Shown here: one piece after another, positions 20,501 to 27,718 of the stretch | How the letters are laid out: each line of letters opens with the position of its first letter | How positions within the stretch are numbered: position 1 is the stretch's first letter | Source: an uncultured Collinsella sp. | GTDB lineage: Bacteria > Actinomycetota > Coriobacteriia > Coriobacteriales > Coriobacteriaceae | Reading direction: 5' to 3' | Length of the DNA stretch: 64,000 bases | Assembly: GCA_959605475.1 (NCBI GenBank) | Contig: CAUHFS010000001.1 | Span: 12,680-76,679 of the forward strand | Translations under genes and position numbers: made by a program | The notes under the pieces: model-generated | Seen by the model: the letters and a program-made list of their open reading frames with translations, nothing else | The model's database searches: none | Told to the model about the DNA's origin: nothing

Positions 20501-20983
20501 GAGAGCGCCCGCGACGCGCTCGAGAAGACCCCGGTGGTCCCGGTCGAGAATCCGACTAAGAAGCAGCTCAAGGCCCTGGTCAAGCAGGCGAAGGAGACTG
20601 ACACCAGGGGCAAGACGGCCGAGTCTGTCAAGGCCCTGACGGATGCCATTACCTACGCCGAGGACGTCTTGGGTGATGAGAATGCTTCCGACACCCAGAT
20701 CCAGGCGGCCTATAGCCAGCTCAAGCTGGCCATTGAGAGCCTCAAGGATGCCGATTCCGGCAACCAGGGCGGCTCGGGCAACCAGGGTTCCGGCAATGGC
20801 TCGAACGGCGGCAACCAGGCGGGCAAGCCCGCAGGCGACAAGGCCCAGGGCAGCAAGAAGAACGGTTCGGCGATTCCCAATACCGGAGACCAGACGGCGG
20901 CGACCGTCGCGACCGTCGGTGGTCTTGGCGCCATCATCGCCGCGATCGGCGCTTTCTTCCATCGTCGCAGCAAGGCTAAGTAG
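14570..20983 (+). CDS. Giant cell-wall-anchored GH31 glycosidase with CBM32-like, FN3, FIVAR and cohesin-like modules
   Basis: 2137 residues from a GTG start with AAAGGAGA upstream. A signal peptide (1-35) is followed by the GH31 N-domain and barrel. The nucleophile is Asp480 (LKTDVAWVG) and the acid/base is probably Asp531 (WTGDQ). The barrel resembles the GH31 branch that includes alpha-N-acetylgalactosaminidases, which is a family inference. Then come FN3 (about 966-1045), an F5/8-type CBM (1050-1190), an EF-hand/dockerin-like segment DLNDNGVYD (near 1243) with a cohesin-like domain (1265-1410), a second discoidin-like domain (1420-1580), a BIG2-like domain (1583-1675), FIVAR, CBM32 (1755-1910) and two further FIVAR repeats. 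It ends in a Gly/Asn linker and IPNTG (2102-2106) with TM and RRSK tail. Likely acts on mucin or host glycans at the surface. Confidence 0.93.
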   Translation: MRRNSIFTKRWVKGSAVLVATAATLVFANPQQAIATPLKGVDSATVSQSASNVVDIDFADGIKGRITFLEDGIFRYNVDPKGEFSEYATPRSKSHTAKIQAQPDTSDTYSKPSATVADKGDTIEITGGKATVILDKATGKMSIKSGDRVVVSESASLDLDKKGTVQTLAKEKSENFFGGGTQNGRFLHTNQTIAISNTNNWTDGGVASPNPFYWTSDGYGVLRNTFAEGSYDFGSTDSSTVTTLHSENEFDAYYFVATNEGASNVATEMLQDYYKVTGNPVLLPEYGFYLGHLNAYNRDGWSTTSGQKKWETKGSKSSSEKGDVKYESGMSTGYKLDGTLAAETLNGEGPTVDTENMKATDFDRQFSARQVIDDYEDSDMPLGWFLPNDGYGAGYGQNGYYKTGGVNSDGASSADRLNAVRANVDNLKKFTEYANSKGVSTGLWTQSNLEPDSNPETPWHLLRDFDAEVKTGGITTLKTDVAWVGSGYSFGLNGIKTAYDTVTTGANKRPNIITLDGWAGTQRFGGIWTGDQYGGNWEYIRFHIPTYIGQSLSGNPNIGSDMDGIFGGDPIISARDYQWKTFTPSMLDMDGWGTYRKSPMTHGDPYTGISRFYLKLKAQLMPYIYTSAASAANIDTGNGDAGLPMIRAMLLSDNSEYAASTSTQYQYMFGENFLVAPVYQDTQADENGNDIRNGIYLPNYGTDENPTIWIDYFSGKQYRGGQVLNNYEAPLWKLPLFVKANAIVPMYAENNNPEAVSDTNTKGTDRSQRIVEFFATEGDGTFTQYEDDGSSIENNTTEDDSYGTIDNISYGEHVSTVYRSKAAGGTATFTAEASQGGYNGYDSNRTTTFVANVSAKPMSVVAKNGGSALNVVEVDSQETFDTATPEAGQAVYFYSETPNLNHYGSDVDGTEAERGESFNNTKITTNPKVYVKFAKTDVAAAAQTLELGGFVNADATLTADRLNESLSAPTNLAAPEDVTTPTSIKLTWGKVDGATSYDLKVDGTVFAVGDAAEFTHTDLAYNSKHTYQIRSRNAEGYSAWSDVLEANSALDPWRNVPDAEQITWEGSLYGSHKAELAFDHEFQSGDGGFHSGGNDLGKALTVDYGRAYKLDKLEYYPRDDAGNGTVTKMRVETSLDGVHWTSQEVDWARSADCKTVAFDGTVAARYVRMTPLASVGNFFSASEIAIYKTDGTDGFAVGSNLNKATISDGDYSNMKNYLGLENREPDTPTFGSQIRDHFADLNDNGVYDVYDYSFTMAGLDGGTKQKGKVAGSLAVIPSKTEVEAGDEITVDVYAADAKNVNALGALVNFKSDQFEFVSESIAQDGSTAGMENLSREKVQFADRTQTINLAFANRGDGKLYNGTGAVASFKLKAKTAGKVELPSTSWLIGPACDALEFASDGTVTMPDVPQPTVAEYGQDAFNITMTNDELTTDDGTNVEKLIQQKSYNALFDNNEGDNGFEFLWNWSGNWDSEGKLPSYVKLPTTMTFAFKTPSKLDSVEVVNRNGGNGTVQKIKAVVTFEDGSTQEFAGGEYDSFLARYAFDLSAENKGKKATKVEVTPLEASGDQMLTLREVNFNYTQGVEAIEGVELGKNQTEFFEGDITPVDAKATPESAGYPYVTVESSDPSVVSVSAVQAGDSVSYYLRANKAGKAKITVASVLDPSKTASYEVEVKAGVDTSALVAALSKAAGYSESVYTKDSYAALTTAVEAAQKLLDSGQGSYSKKDVADATAKIEKAIDGLKMRPVDEKILINTPENRKNVKVAGFSSEADYEGSNAVNALDGDERTLWHSDWAHGTGMPQYLSVDLGRDYDLTDVTFLPRQDGGTNGDIFEAEILVSDTADGYEKGTAASMGTFAFDNDGRVLTDRGDWKQMSFGAARGRYVTVKVIHAGGGDVDAYCSMAELKFYGTAVPDPVAKDDLTAAIEKVDAELAAGDLKAGDYTEASWTALENALASARAILSDEDATQDEVDQALRALESARDALEKTPVVPVENPTKKQLKALVKQAKETDTRGKTAESVKALTDAITYAEDVLGDENASDTQIQAAYSQLKLAIESLKDADSGNQGGSGNQGSGNGSNGGNQAGKPAGDKAQGSKKNGSAIPNTGDQTAATVATVGGLGAIIAAIGAFFHRRSKAK

Positions 20984-21001
20984 CCCCAGCAACAGCTAAG
21001 C

Positions 21002-21045
21002 AAGCGTGCCCGCCGTCCCACCCAAGGACGGTGGGCACGCTTTTT
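21002..21045 (+). terminator. Strong terminator of the GH31 gene
   Basis: A 17-bp stem with one wobble (21002-21018 with 21026-21042) is followed by TTTTT. It begins 19 bases after the stop codon. Confidence 0.88.
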
Positions 21046-21200
21046 GAATGTAGGCAGAAAGCTCCGACCCTTCGGCCTTAATCTCGCAAAGCGTTCCGTC
21101 TCCCGCCGAACACATCAGCATCGGCGGCTATACTTGAATTATTTGCAGTTAAGGGTCGCGGATTGGCCGCGTCACCGCTCTCAACAGGAGGTCTTTGTTT

Positions 21201-21665
21201 ATGGCAGATCAAAAGCCGGTTGTCGGGATCATCATGGGCTCCAAGTCCGATCTGGGTGTTATGGAAGGCTGCACCGCCGAGCTCGAGGCGCTCGGTGTGC
21301 CCTATGAGCTCGTCATTGCGAGCGCACACCGCACACCGGCGAAGGTCCACGAGTGGGCTTCGACTGCTGCCGATCGCGGTATCAAAGTGATTATCGCCGC
21401 CGCCGGCAAGGCCGCTCACCTGGGTGGTGTCGTGGCCGCCTTTACGCCGCTGCCGGTTATCGGCGTACCTATGAAGACGAGTGACCTGGGCGGTATGGAT
21501 TCGCTGCTGTCGATGGTGCAGATGCCTTCGGGCGTGCCCGTGGCCTGCGTTGCCATCAACGGCGCCAAGAACGCCGCCATTTACGCCACGCAGATTCTGG
21601 GCGCATGCGACCCCGAGTACCGCAAGGTTATCGAGAAGATGAAGCAGGAGATGGCCGACGCCTAG
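21201..21665 (+). CDS. purE: N5-carboxyaminoimidazole ribonucleotide mutase
   Basis: 154 residues, normal PurE size. GIIMGSKSDLGVM near the start and SAHRTP are the conserved substrate-binding segments. It moves the carboxyl group of N5-CAIR to give CAIR in purine synthesis. AGGAGG stands 7 bases before the ATG at 21201; the two extra codons upstream would begin at TTG and are unlikely. No purK is adjacent. The sortase gene follows after 35 bases. Confidence 0.96.
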   Translation: MADQKPVVGIIMGSKSDLGVMEGCTAELEALGVPYELVIASAHRTPAKVHEWASTAADRGIKVIIAAAGKAAHLGGVVAAFTPLPVIGVPMKTSDLGGMDSLLSMVQMPSGVPVACVAINGAKNAAIYATQILGACDPEYRKVIEKMKQEMADA

Positions 21666-21700
21666 GCGTTCCGCCGTTTCACCGCAGTATAAGGAGAGCC

Positions 21701-22699
21701 ATGTCCGATTATCAGGGAAAACGATTCAAGGCTTCTCAGATTCCCGATCCGTCGAAGCCGGGTGCTGCCCATGCGGCACAGCAGGGTCGGACATCCTCTC
21801 CTCAGCAGCCGCGCGCGCCGCGCCCCGTGACACCGGCGACGCATCGTCGACAGGACGCGCCGGCCGCATATCGACCTTCATCTTATAGCACCGCTAAGAA
21901 GCCGCCCCGGTCTTCATCGCATGCCACGCCGTCGGATTACACCGAGTCGCCGCGTAAAAAGCGCCGCTCCATCATTCCTATTCTGCTCATCATCGTGGGC
22001 ATCGGTCTGATTGTTGCCGCCGCTGCCATCTTTATCAATGCCCAGATTGGCTATAAGCAGGCGAGCGATTCGTATCAGAAAATCGAGAAGCAATATGTAA
22101 GCGATAAGGACGCCAGCGGCGTGCCGATTATCGACTTTGATGCACTTGCTCAGACGAACCCCGAGATTGTGGGTTGGATTTACGTGCCGGGAACCAACAT
22201 CAACTATCCCGTGGTGCAGACCAACAACAACTCCAAATACCTCAACACGCTGTTCGATGGCACGTCTAACGCCTCGGGTGCCATCTTCTTGGATAGCGAT
22301 GACACCGCGCCGGGAATGGTCGACCAGCAGACCACGATCTACGGCCACCATATGAACGATGGGTCGATGTTCAACGTGATTTCGGATACGACTGACCAGG
22401 CAACGTTCGATAGCGTTGAATATGTGTACTACATCACGCGCGATGCGACGTATAAGTTGCGTCCGCTGGCGACCAAGGTGGTCGAGGACACGTATGCCAA
22501 GGCGCGCACGACCAATTTTGAGGGCGACGACGGACTCAAGAACTACCTGTCCGAGATGCTCGACGGCGCTTCTGCCGTGGCGAGTGATGCCACCGATCGT
22601 GCCGCTTCGGCAACTAAGGTTGTAACGCTTGTGACCTGTCGTTCGCTGTCGCTGAGCAACACACGCGCCGTCATGGTACTCACGCCGGTCGAGGAATAA
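21701..22699 (+). CDS. Class B-like sortase
   Basis: 332 residues. The N-terminal 85 residues are low-complexity, rich in Pro/Ser/Arg. A TM segment (about residues 90-112, IIPILLIIVGIGLIVAAAAI) anchors it, and the sortase fold follows. The catalytic triad is visible as His216 (YGHHMNDGSMF), Cys313 (TLVTCRS) and Arg322 (NTRAVMV). GWIYVPGTNINYPVVQ is typical of class B sortases. It cleaves a sorting motif and attaches proteins to the wall or builds polymers. The GH31 protein upstream has a sorting signal, but whether this enzyme serves it is not shown. AAGGAGAG precedes the ATG. Confidence 0.9.
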   Translation: MSDYQGKRFKASQIPDPSKPGAAHAAQQGRTSSPQQPRAPRPVTPATHRRQDAPAAYRPSSYSTAKKPPRSSSHATPSDYTESPRKKRRSIIPILLIIVGIGLIVAAAAIFINAQIGYKQASDSYQKIEKQYVSDKDASGVPIIDFDALAQTNPEIVGWIYVPGTNINYPVVQTNNNSKYLNTLFDGTSNASGAIFLDSDDTAPGMVDQQTTIYGHHMNDGSMFNVISDTTDQATFDSVEYVYYITRDATYKLRPLATKVVEDTYAKARTTNFEGDDGLKNYLSEMLDGASAVASDATDRAASATKVVTLVTCRSLSLSNTRAVMVLTPVEE

Positions 22700-22763
22700 G
22701 TTGTTCGAGAGTAGCTAAAAAGGCCCCGTCCCAAATTGGCTACTCGACGACGGTAAGGGAGAA

Positions 22764-23183
22764 ATGATGCTCGAGAGTGGCAAATTGATGCCTTCGATTG
22801 ATGCTTGGCTGCGCGAGGCCAAGGCCGATGCTTCGGCGGCAGGCTGTGGGATGTATCTGACGCATAACGGTGTGGTGCGCGCGACGCCCAAGGCTGAGGT
22901 GCGCGGAGTCGAGACCGATGGCGTGGCGCCTGGGCATAAGGTGGGCGGCATGGTGTTTGGCTTCGATGCTCAGAAGGTGCAGGCTGCTATCGAGGCGACG
23001 CGTGCGATGCCGGGTATCGGCTATGTGCGTGTGTGGCTGGCAAGCGGCGAGCTTGCCGTAGGTGACGACATCATGCTCGTGCTCATCGGCGGGGACATTC
23101 GCCCGCACGTGGTCGATGCGCTGCAGGCGCTCGTTGGCACCATTAAGAACGAATGCGTGAGTGAGGTCGAGCGCGAGGCGTAG
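22764..23183 (+). CDS. MoaE-like (molybdopterin synthase large-subunit-like) protein
   Basis: 139 residues. The segment GCGMYLTHNGVVRATPKAEV resembles the N-terminal GxxxxFxGxVR region of MoaE. The pattern of alternating strand and helix, with GELAVGDDIMLVLIGGDIRP in place of the MoaE IGDxxVxVxVxxxHR segment, is consistent with the same fold. The usual C-terminal active-site lysines (K and WKKE) are not evident, so catalytic activity is doubtful. No other molybdenum-cofactor gene is in the window. GGGAGAA precedes the tandem ATGs. Confidence 0.5.
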   Translation: MMLESGKLMPSIDAWLREAKADASAAGCGMYLTHNGVVRATPKAEVRGVETDGVAPGHKVGGMVFGFDAQKVQAAIEATRAMPGIGYVRVWLASGELAVGDDIMLVLIGGDIRPHVVDALQALVGTIKNECVSEVEREA

Positions 23184-23213
23184 AGGCTTGCGTCGATAGA
23201 AGGATCGTTTATA

Positions 23214-23256
23214 AAAATGCCCACCGGTACGTGTGATACCGGCGGGCATTTTGCGT
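23214..23256. terminator. Bidirectional terminator
   Basis: A 16-bp stem with one mismatch (23214-23229 with 23237-23252, AAAATGCCCACCGGTA) has A- and T-rich flanks. It lies between the convergent MoaE-like and CmpB-type genes. Confidence 0.85.
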
Positions 23257-23273
23257 TTTGGGCGCGGTGGGCG

Positions 23274-24503
23274 CTACACGCGCGTCGCATCCTTGGGGCT
23301 CATGGTCATGCTCTGGAAGCGGTTTTCCATGTACTCGTTATCGAAGTGCTCTCCGTAGAACTGTGCGACGGGAATGTCCGGCTCCGTGCCGTTAACGCGC
23401 TGGTACCAGTAGTCGAGCGACTGCAGCGTCATGACGCCGTCGACCAGCATGATAACGGTAAAGATGACGGTGGCCGAGTAGCGGCTCTTCCAGGGGATCT
23501 TGTTGATAAGCTTAAGCAGCCTCGGCAGCAGCAGCTTGATCCAGATGAGGCCGCCCAGGCCCCACAGGCAGGCGAAGCCCGTGCAGGTGCGTCCGCCCGT
23601 GAGGACCACGAGCGGATCGGGCAAACCGAACAGCGTTATGTGCGAGTAGCTCCACGAGACCACGCCAAACGCGGTCTGCATAAACCAGCCCACGAACACC
23701 TCAAAGCTGGCGCCGAGCAGGGCGCTCACCAGGAAAATGATGATGGGGTTCTTTTTGTAGAAGCGGTTAAGCACCATGGTCATGAGCACGGCGCCAAATC
23801 CGTAGATGGGGCTGAAGGGGCCAAACAGCATGCCGGCGCGGTTCTGATAGACGCCCGGGTCGTCGACCGTCATGTGCCAGATGTCCTCGGCGATCAGGCC
23901 GAGTATGCAGCAGACAAAGAACACCCAGAACAGGTTGAAGTAGTTGAGCTTGATGTAGCCCTCGCCGGTTTCATCGCGGCCGAGCATGCCCTCGGCGGCG
24001 GCGTCGCGGTCGAGCATCTCCTGCAGGCGGCGCTGCAGTTCGCGCTCCTGGCGAAGCGTAGGATCGACGGTGGCTGAAAGCGCGATGAGGATACCGAGCT
24101 GAATAGCGGGACGAAGCAAGAAGAGCCCGATACCTTGGAGCATCACGTCGACCAAAAGCTCGACGACGGTGAATGCAATAAGGATGTAGGACAGGCGGGC
24201 GGCGTTACGGCGCTGGTTTTTGATAAGGTCCAGGCCAAAGATGATTAGGATGACGGCACTTGCCGCAGAGAGCATGATGCCGGCGACGATAAGGCCGACT
24301 GCGACGAGCGTGTTATCGCCGAGCTTTTCGGTGGCGTTGCCGTTAACAAGTGCCGTGATGACCTGCCACATAAAGGCAGCGACTGACGGGAGCGTGCCCA
24401 CGCCGGAAAGGATGCACAGGACGGCGTACACCTTAATGATGAGGGGGATCTTCTTGACCTCCGTGGCGCTGGGGACGCTGGGGTCGAGTTCGTTTCGATC
24501 CAT
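23274..24503 (-). CDS. CmpB-type (putative ABC transporter type IV) polytopic membrane protein
   Basis: 409 residues with at least eight hydrophobic segments. The C-terminal half has GLIAEDIWHM, NRAGMLFGPFSPIYGFGAVL and a Trp-x-Tyr-Ser segment, the hallmarks of the CmpB/DUF1113-type membrane family that Pfam calls putative ABC-transporter type IV. The N-terminal half (four TM) is less conserved and ends in a charged linker rich in Arg/Glu (RQERELQRRLQEMLDRD). Function is not established for the family. AAAGG precedes the start. It is a single-gene unit. Confidence 0.78.
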   Translation of the reverse strand: MDRNELDPSVPSATEVKKIPLIIKVYAVLCILSGVGTLPSVAAFMWQVITALVNGNATEKLGDNTLVAVGLIVAGIMLSAASAVILIIFGLDLIKNQRRNAARLSYILIAFTVVELLVDVMLQGIGLFLLRPAIQLGILIALSATVDPTLRQERELQRRLQEMLDRDAAAEGMLGRDETGEGYIKLNYFNLFWVFFVCCILGLIAEDIWHMTVDDPGVYQNRAGMLFGPFSPIYGFGAVLMTMVLNRFYKKNPIIIFLVSALLGASFEVFVGWFMQTAFGVVSWSYSHITLFGLPDPLVVLTGGRTCTGFACLWGLGGLIWIKLLLPRLLKLINKIPWKSRYSATVIFTVIMLVDGVMTLQSLDYWYQRVNGTEPDIPVAQFYGEHFDNEYMENRFQSMTMSPKDATRV

Positions 24504-24789
24504 ACAGAACCTTTCTCGCTTTGTTGTAGGTTATAAGGATACGCCGCCGACCTGCCAAAAGACAGGACGAACGTCCCAATTGCAACTTTGTAATCCCCAA
24601 CGGCGGACGCGGCGGCCATCTGGGGGCGCGGGCACTTACACTGGACAGACCGATAAAATGTTTGGCAACAAAACTGATTATTAGCTCGGTGGGCTTTTAA
24701 AAAGCGCTGTTCACGCGCGGGAGTGCTTGTCTTGCCGTGCGTATAATAAGGCGGGTAACGCCAAAAATACGAGGCTCTGAGGGGATACC

Positions 24790-26460
24790 ATGTCTCAAGA
24801 AACCATCCGCGCGGCCGAGCGTGCCGCGGGACAGGTGAACACCATGTCGACGTATGATCCGGACTCCGACCAGCTGCATGAGGAATGCGGCGTTTTTGGT
24901 GTCTGGGCGCCCGATCGCGACGTGGCTCGACTGACGTACTTTGGCCTGCGTGCACTGCAGCACCGTGGCCAAGAATCGGCGGGAATCGCTGTTGGTGACG
25001 GCGGTACGGTTATGGTCCGCAAGGATCTGGGCCTGCTCGACCGCGTGTTCTCCAATGCCGACCTGTCGACGCTCTCCGGTCAGCTGGCCGTGGGTCATGT
25101 GCGCTACGGCACCGCCGGTGCCAAGAGCTGGGAAGCCTCTCAGCCGCACCTCTCTACCATCAATAGCGTCATTATCGCGCTCGCGCACAACGGCACCCTC
25201 GTCAACACCGACGAGCTGCGCCGCCAGCTGATCGAGCTGGGCGTGCCGTTCCTCTCCAACTCGGATTCCGAGGTCGCTACCAAGCTCATCGGCTACTTTA
25301 CCCAGCGTACGGGCCACCTGCGCGAGGGCATTCGCAAGACCATGGAGCTCGTGCGCGGCGGCTACGCCATGACGCTCATCAACGAGCAGGCGCTCTACGC
25401 GTTCCGCGATCCGCACGGCATTCGCCCGCTCGTGCTGGGCAAGCTGGTGGACGAGGGCCTGGACCAGGCCGATGCCGCATCCGTTTCGCAGCTGCCGTCG
25501 CAGGACGGCGCCGCGACGGTCGACGCCACCACCCATGTCACCCGCGCCGGCGGCTGGGTCGTCGCCTCCGAAACTTGTGCGCTCGACATTGTGGGTGCCG
25601 AGTACGTCCGCGACGTCCGTCCCGGTGAGATTTTGCGCATCAGCGCCGAGGGCCTTGTGTCCGAGCAGGGCGTGCCCGCCGCCGAAGAGCCTGCTAACTG
25701 CATCTTTGAGCAGGTCTACTTTGCTCGCCCCGATTCCATCATGAACGGCAAGAGCGTCTACGCCTGCCGTTATGACATGGGTCGTCAGTTGGCACATGAG
25801 GAGCCCGTCGAGGCTGACCTGGTCATCGGCGTGCCCGACTCCGGCCTGCCGCCCGCGGAGGGGTATTCGCACGAGAGCGGTATTCCTTTTGGCGAGGGCC
25901 TTATCAAGAACCGCTACGTGGGCCGTACGTTTATCGAGCCTACGCAGGAGCTGCGTGCCATGGGCGTGCGTATGAAACTCAACCCGCTGCGCGACAACAT
26001 CGAGGGCAAGCGCCTGGTCGTCATCGACGACTCCATCGTGCGCGGCACCACCATGGTGCAGCTCGTCAAGATGCTGCGCAACGCCGGTGCCAAGGAGATT
26101 CATATTCGCATCAACTCGCCCGAGGTCATCTGGCCGTGCTTCTACGGTATCGATACCGACGTGCAGTCGCAGCTCATCAGCGCCAACAAGACGGTCGATG
26201 AGATCTGCGAGTACATTGGCGCCGATTCGCTGGCTTTCCTTTCGGTCGAGGGCCTGCTGAAGGTCATGCCCAAGGGCGGCTACTGCGATGCGTGCTTTAC
26301 CGGCCGCTATCCCGTGGCGATTCCCGAGAGCTTTGGCCGCGACAAATTCATGGAGGGCTTTAAGCCCCGCAACCTGGACAAGCCGCTACACTTTGACGAC
26401 GACGCCGTGGTCGAGAAATATGACGACCGCAGCTGGGAAGAGGAACACGGTGAGGCCTAA
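24790..26460 (+). CDS. purF: Amidophosphoribosyltransferase
   Basis: 556 residues. The Ntn-hydrolase nucleophile Cys33 (EECGVFG) follows a 32-residue propeptide. The glutaminase domain comes first, then the phosphoribosyltransferase domain with the PRPP loop LVVIDDSIVRGTTM. It makes phosphoribosylamine from PRPP and glutamine, the first committed purine step. GAGGGG precedes the ATG. A TATAAT-like -10 (GTGCGTATAATAAGG) lies about 45 bases upstream. Its stop codon TAA is also the first triplet of a repeated hairpin (TAAAACCTGCC). purM follows 154 bases later. Confidence 0.97.
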   Translation: MSQETIRAAERAAGQVNTMSTYDPDSDQLHEECGVFGVWAPDRDVARLTYFGLRALQHRGQESAGIAVGDGGTVMVRKDLGLLDRVFSNADLSTLSGQLAVGHVRYGTAGAKSWEASQPHLSTINSVIIALAHNGTLVNTDELRRQLIELGVPFLSNSDSEVATKLIGYFTQRTGHLREGIRKTMELVRGGYAMTLINEQALYAFRDPHGIRPLVLGKLVDEGLDQADAASVSQLPSQDGAATVDATTHVTRAGGWVVASETCALDIVGAEYVRDVRPGEILRISAEGLVSEQGVPAAEEPANCIFEQVYFARPDSIMNGKSVYACRYDMGRQLAHEEPVEADLVIGVPDSGLPPAEGYSHESGIPFGEGLIKNRYVGRTFIEPTQELRAMGVRMKLNPLRDNIEGKRLVVIDDSIVRGTTMVQLVKMLRNAGAKEIHIRINSPEVIWPCFYGIDTDVQSQLISANKTVDEICEYIGADSLAFLSVEGLLKVMPKGGYCDACFTGRYPVAIPESFGRDKFMEGFKPRNLDKPLHFDDDAVVEKYDDRSWEEEHGEA

Positions 26461-26500
26461 AACCTGCCATTTAGGACAGGTTTATTTTGGTAGGTTTTAC
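26458..26500 (+). repeat. Stop-codon-overlapping hairpin repeat D, copy 1
   Basis: TAAAACCTGCCATTTAGG is followed by ACAGGTTTATTTTGGTAGG and TTTTA. The ends AAAACCTGCCA and TGGTAGGTTTT pair with one wobble. The first three bases are the purF stop. A near-identical copy overlaps the pth stop (53774-53818, minus strand), and another lies at 53616-53655. It may act as a terminator. Confidence 0.7.
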
Positions 26501-26614
26501 CTGCTGTTTTGTTGATATGACGGCGCGTGCTGTTATGGCGCGCGCCGAAATGGCGCAACTATGAGCACCGTTTGGCGCCTGCTCGTCAGACGGTAGTGGG
26601 AGAGGAAGGCTCAG

Positions 26615-27718
26615 ATGAGCGACAGCAAGCATGTGACGTACGAGGACGCCGGCGTCGATACCGCCGAGGGCGGCCGCGCCGTCGACGCTATTAAGCAGAT
26701 GGTCAAGGACACCAACCGCCCCGAGGTCATCGGCGGCATCGGTGGCTTTGGCGGCCTGTTCTCGGCCGCCGCGCTTAAGGATATGGAAGACCCGATCCTG
26801 ATCAGCGGTACCGACGGCGTCGGCACCAAGCTCGTGCTCGCCCAGATCATGGACCGTCACGAGACGGTGGGCCAGGACTTGGTCGCCATGTGCGTCAACG
26901 ACATTTTGGCTTCGGGCGCCGAGCCGCTGTTCTTCCTGGATTACGTTGCCATCGGTCACATTGAGGCCGAGCACATGGCAAAGATCATCAAGGGCGTGGC
27001 TGACGGCTGCAAGCTCGCGGGCTGCGCGCTCGTGGGCGGCGAGATGGCCGAGCACCCCGGCGTCATGGCTCCCGCCGATTACGACCTCGCCGGCTTTACC
27101 GTGGGCGTCGTCGACCGTCCCAAGATGCTTGACCCCGCGAACGTTCGCCCCGGCGATGTGATCCTGGGTCTGCCTTCCACCGGCGTGCACTCCAACGGCT
27201 ACTCACTCGTGCGTAAGGTCATCGGTGTCGACGGCATCAAGCCGGGCACGCCCGAGGCCGCCGCTAAGGCCGAGGAACTGAGCCGTCCGCTCGAGGAGCT
27301 CGACGGTGCTTCGCTGGCCGATGCTCTGCTGGCCCCTACGCGCATCTACGTCAGGCCGATTCTGGAGCTGCTGCGCGGCGGCGCCAACGTGCACGCCATC
27401 GCCCACATCACCGGCGGCGGCATCACCGAGAACCTCAACCGCGCGCTCGCCGACGATGTCGATGCCGTGGTCACCCGCAGCGGCGCCGAGATGGGCTGGG
27501 ATGTTCCGCCCGTCATTACTTACGTGTCGCGTCAGGCCGAGCTCGCGCCCAACGAGGCATGCAAGACCTTCAACATGGGCGTCGGCCTGTGCCTGATCGT
27601 TGCCCCCGAGGACGAGGCTGCCGTGACCGAGGCTCTGGTCGCGCTGGGCGAGAAGCCGTTCCGCGTGGGCGAGTGCGTCGAGGGTTCCGGTAAGGTCGTG
27701 TACTCCGATGAGCGCTAG
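26615..27718 (+). CDS. purM: Phosphoribosylformylglycinamidine cyclo-ligase
   Basis: 367 residues, normal AIR synthetase length. The glycine-rich GIGGFGGLFSAAALKDMEDP and the segment LISGTDGVGTKLVLAQ form the ATP/substrate site, and GDVILGLPSTGVHSNGYSLV is conserved. It closes the imidazole ring to give AIR. The ribosome site GGGAGAGGAAGG lies before the ATG at 26615. Its last 11 bases overlap purN, so the two are translationally coupled. Confidence 0.97.
   Translation: MSDSKHVTYEDAGVDTAEGGRAVDAIKQMVKDTNRPEVIGGIGGFGGLFSAAALKDMEDPILISGTDGVGTKLVLAQIMDRHETVGQDLVAMCVNDILASGAEPLFFLDYVAIGHIEAEHMAKIIKGVADGCKLAGCALVGGEMAEHPGVMAPADYDLAGFTVGVVDRPKMLDPANVRPGDVILGLPSTGVHSNGYSLVRKVIGVDGIKPGTPEAAAKAEELSRPLEELDGASLADALLAPTRIYVRPILELLRGGANVHAIAHITGGGITENLNRALADDVDAVVTRSGAEMGWDVPPVITYVSRQAELAPNEACKTFNMGVGLCLIVAPEDEAAVTEALVALGEKPFRVGECVEGSGKVVYSDER

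Noticed and set aside
19337..20992. 551-codon minus-strand frame within the GH31 gene
   Set aside because: Shadow of the FIVAR/CBM region of the GH31 protein; no domain pattern of its own.
22764..23183. Fully functional MoaE
   Set aside because: The N-terminal motif fits, but the expected C-terminal lysine motif is not seen and no other molybdenum-cofactor gene is near; called MoaE-like.
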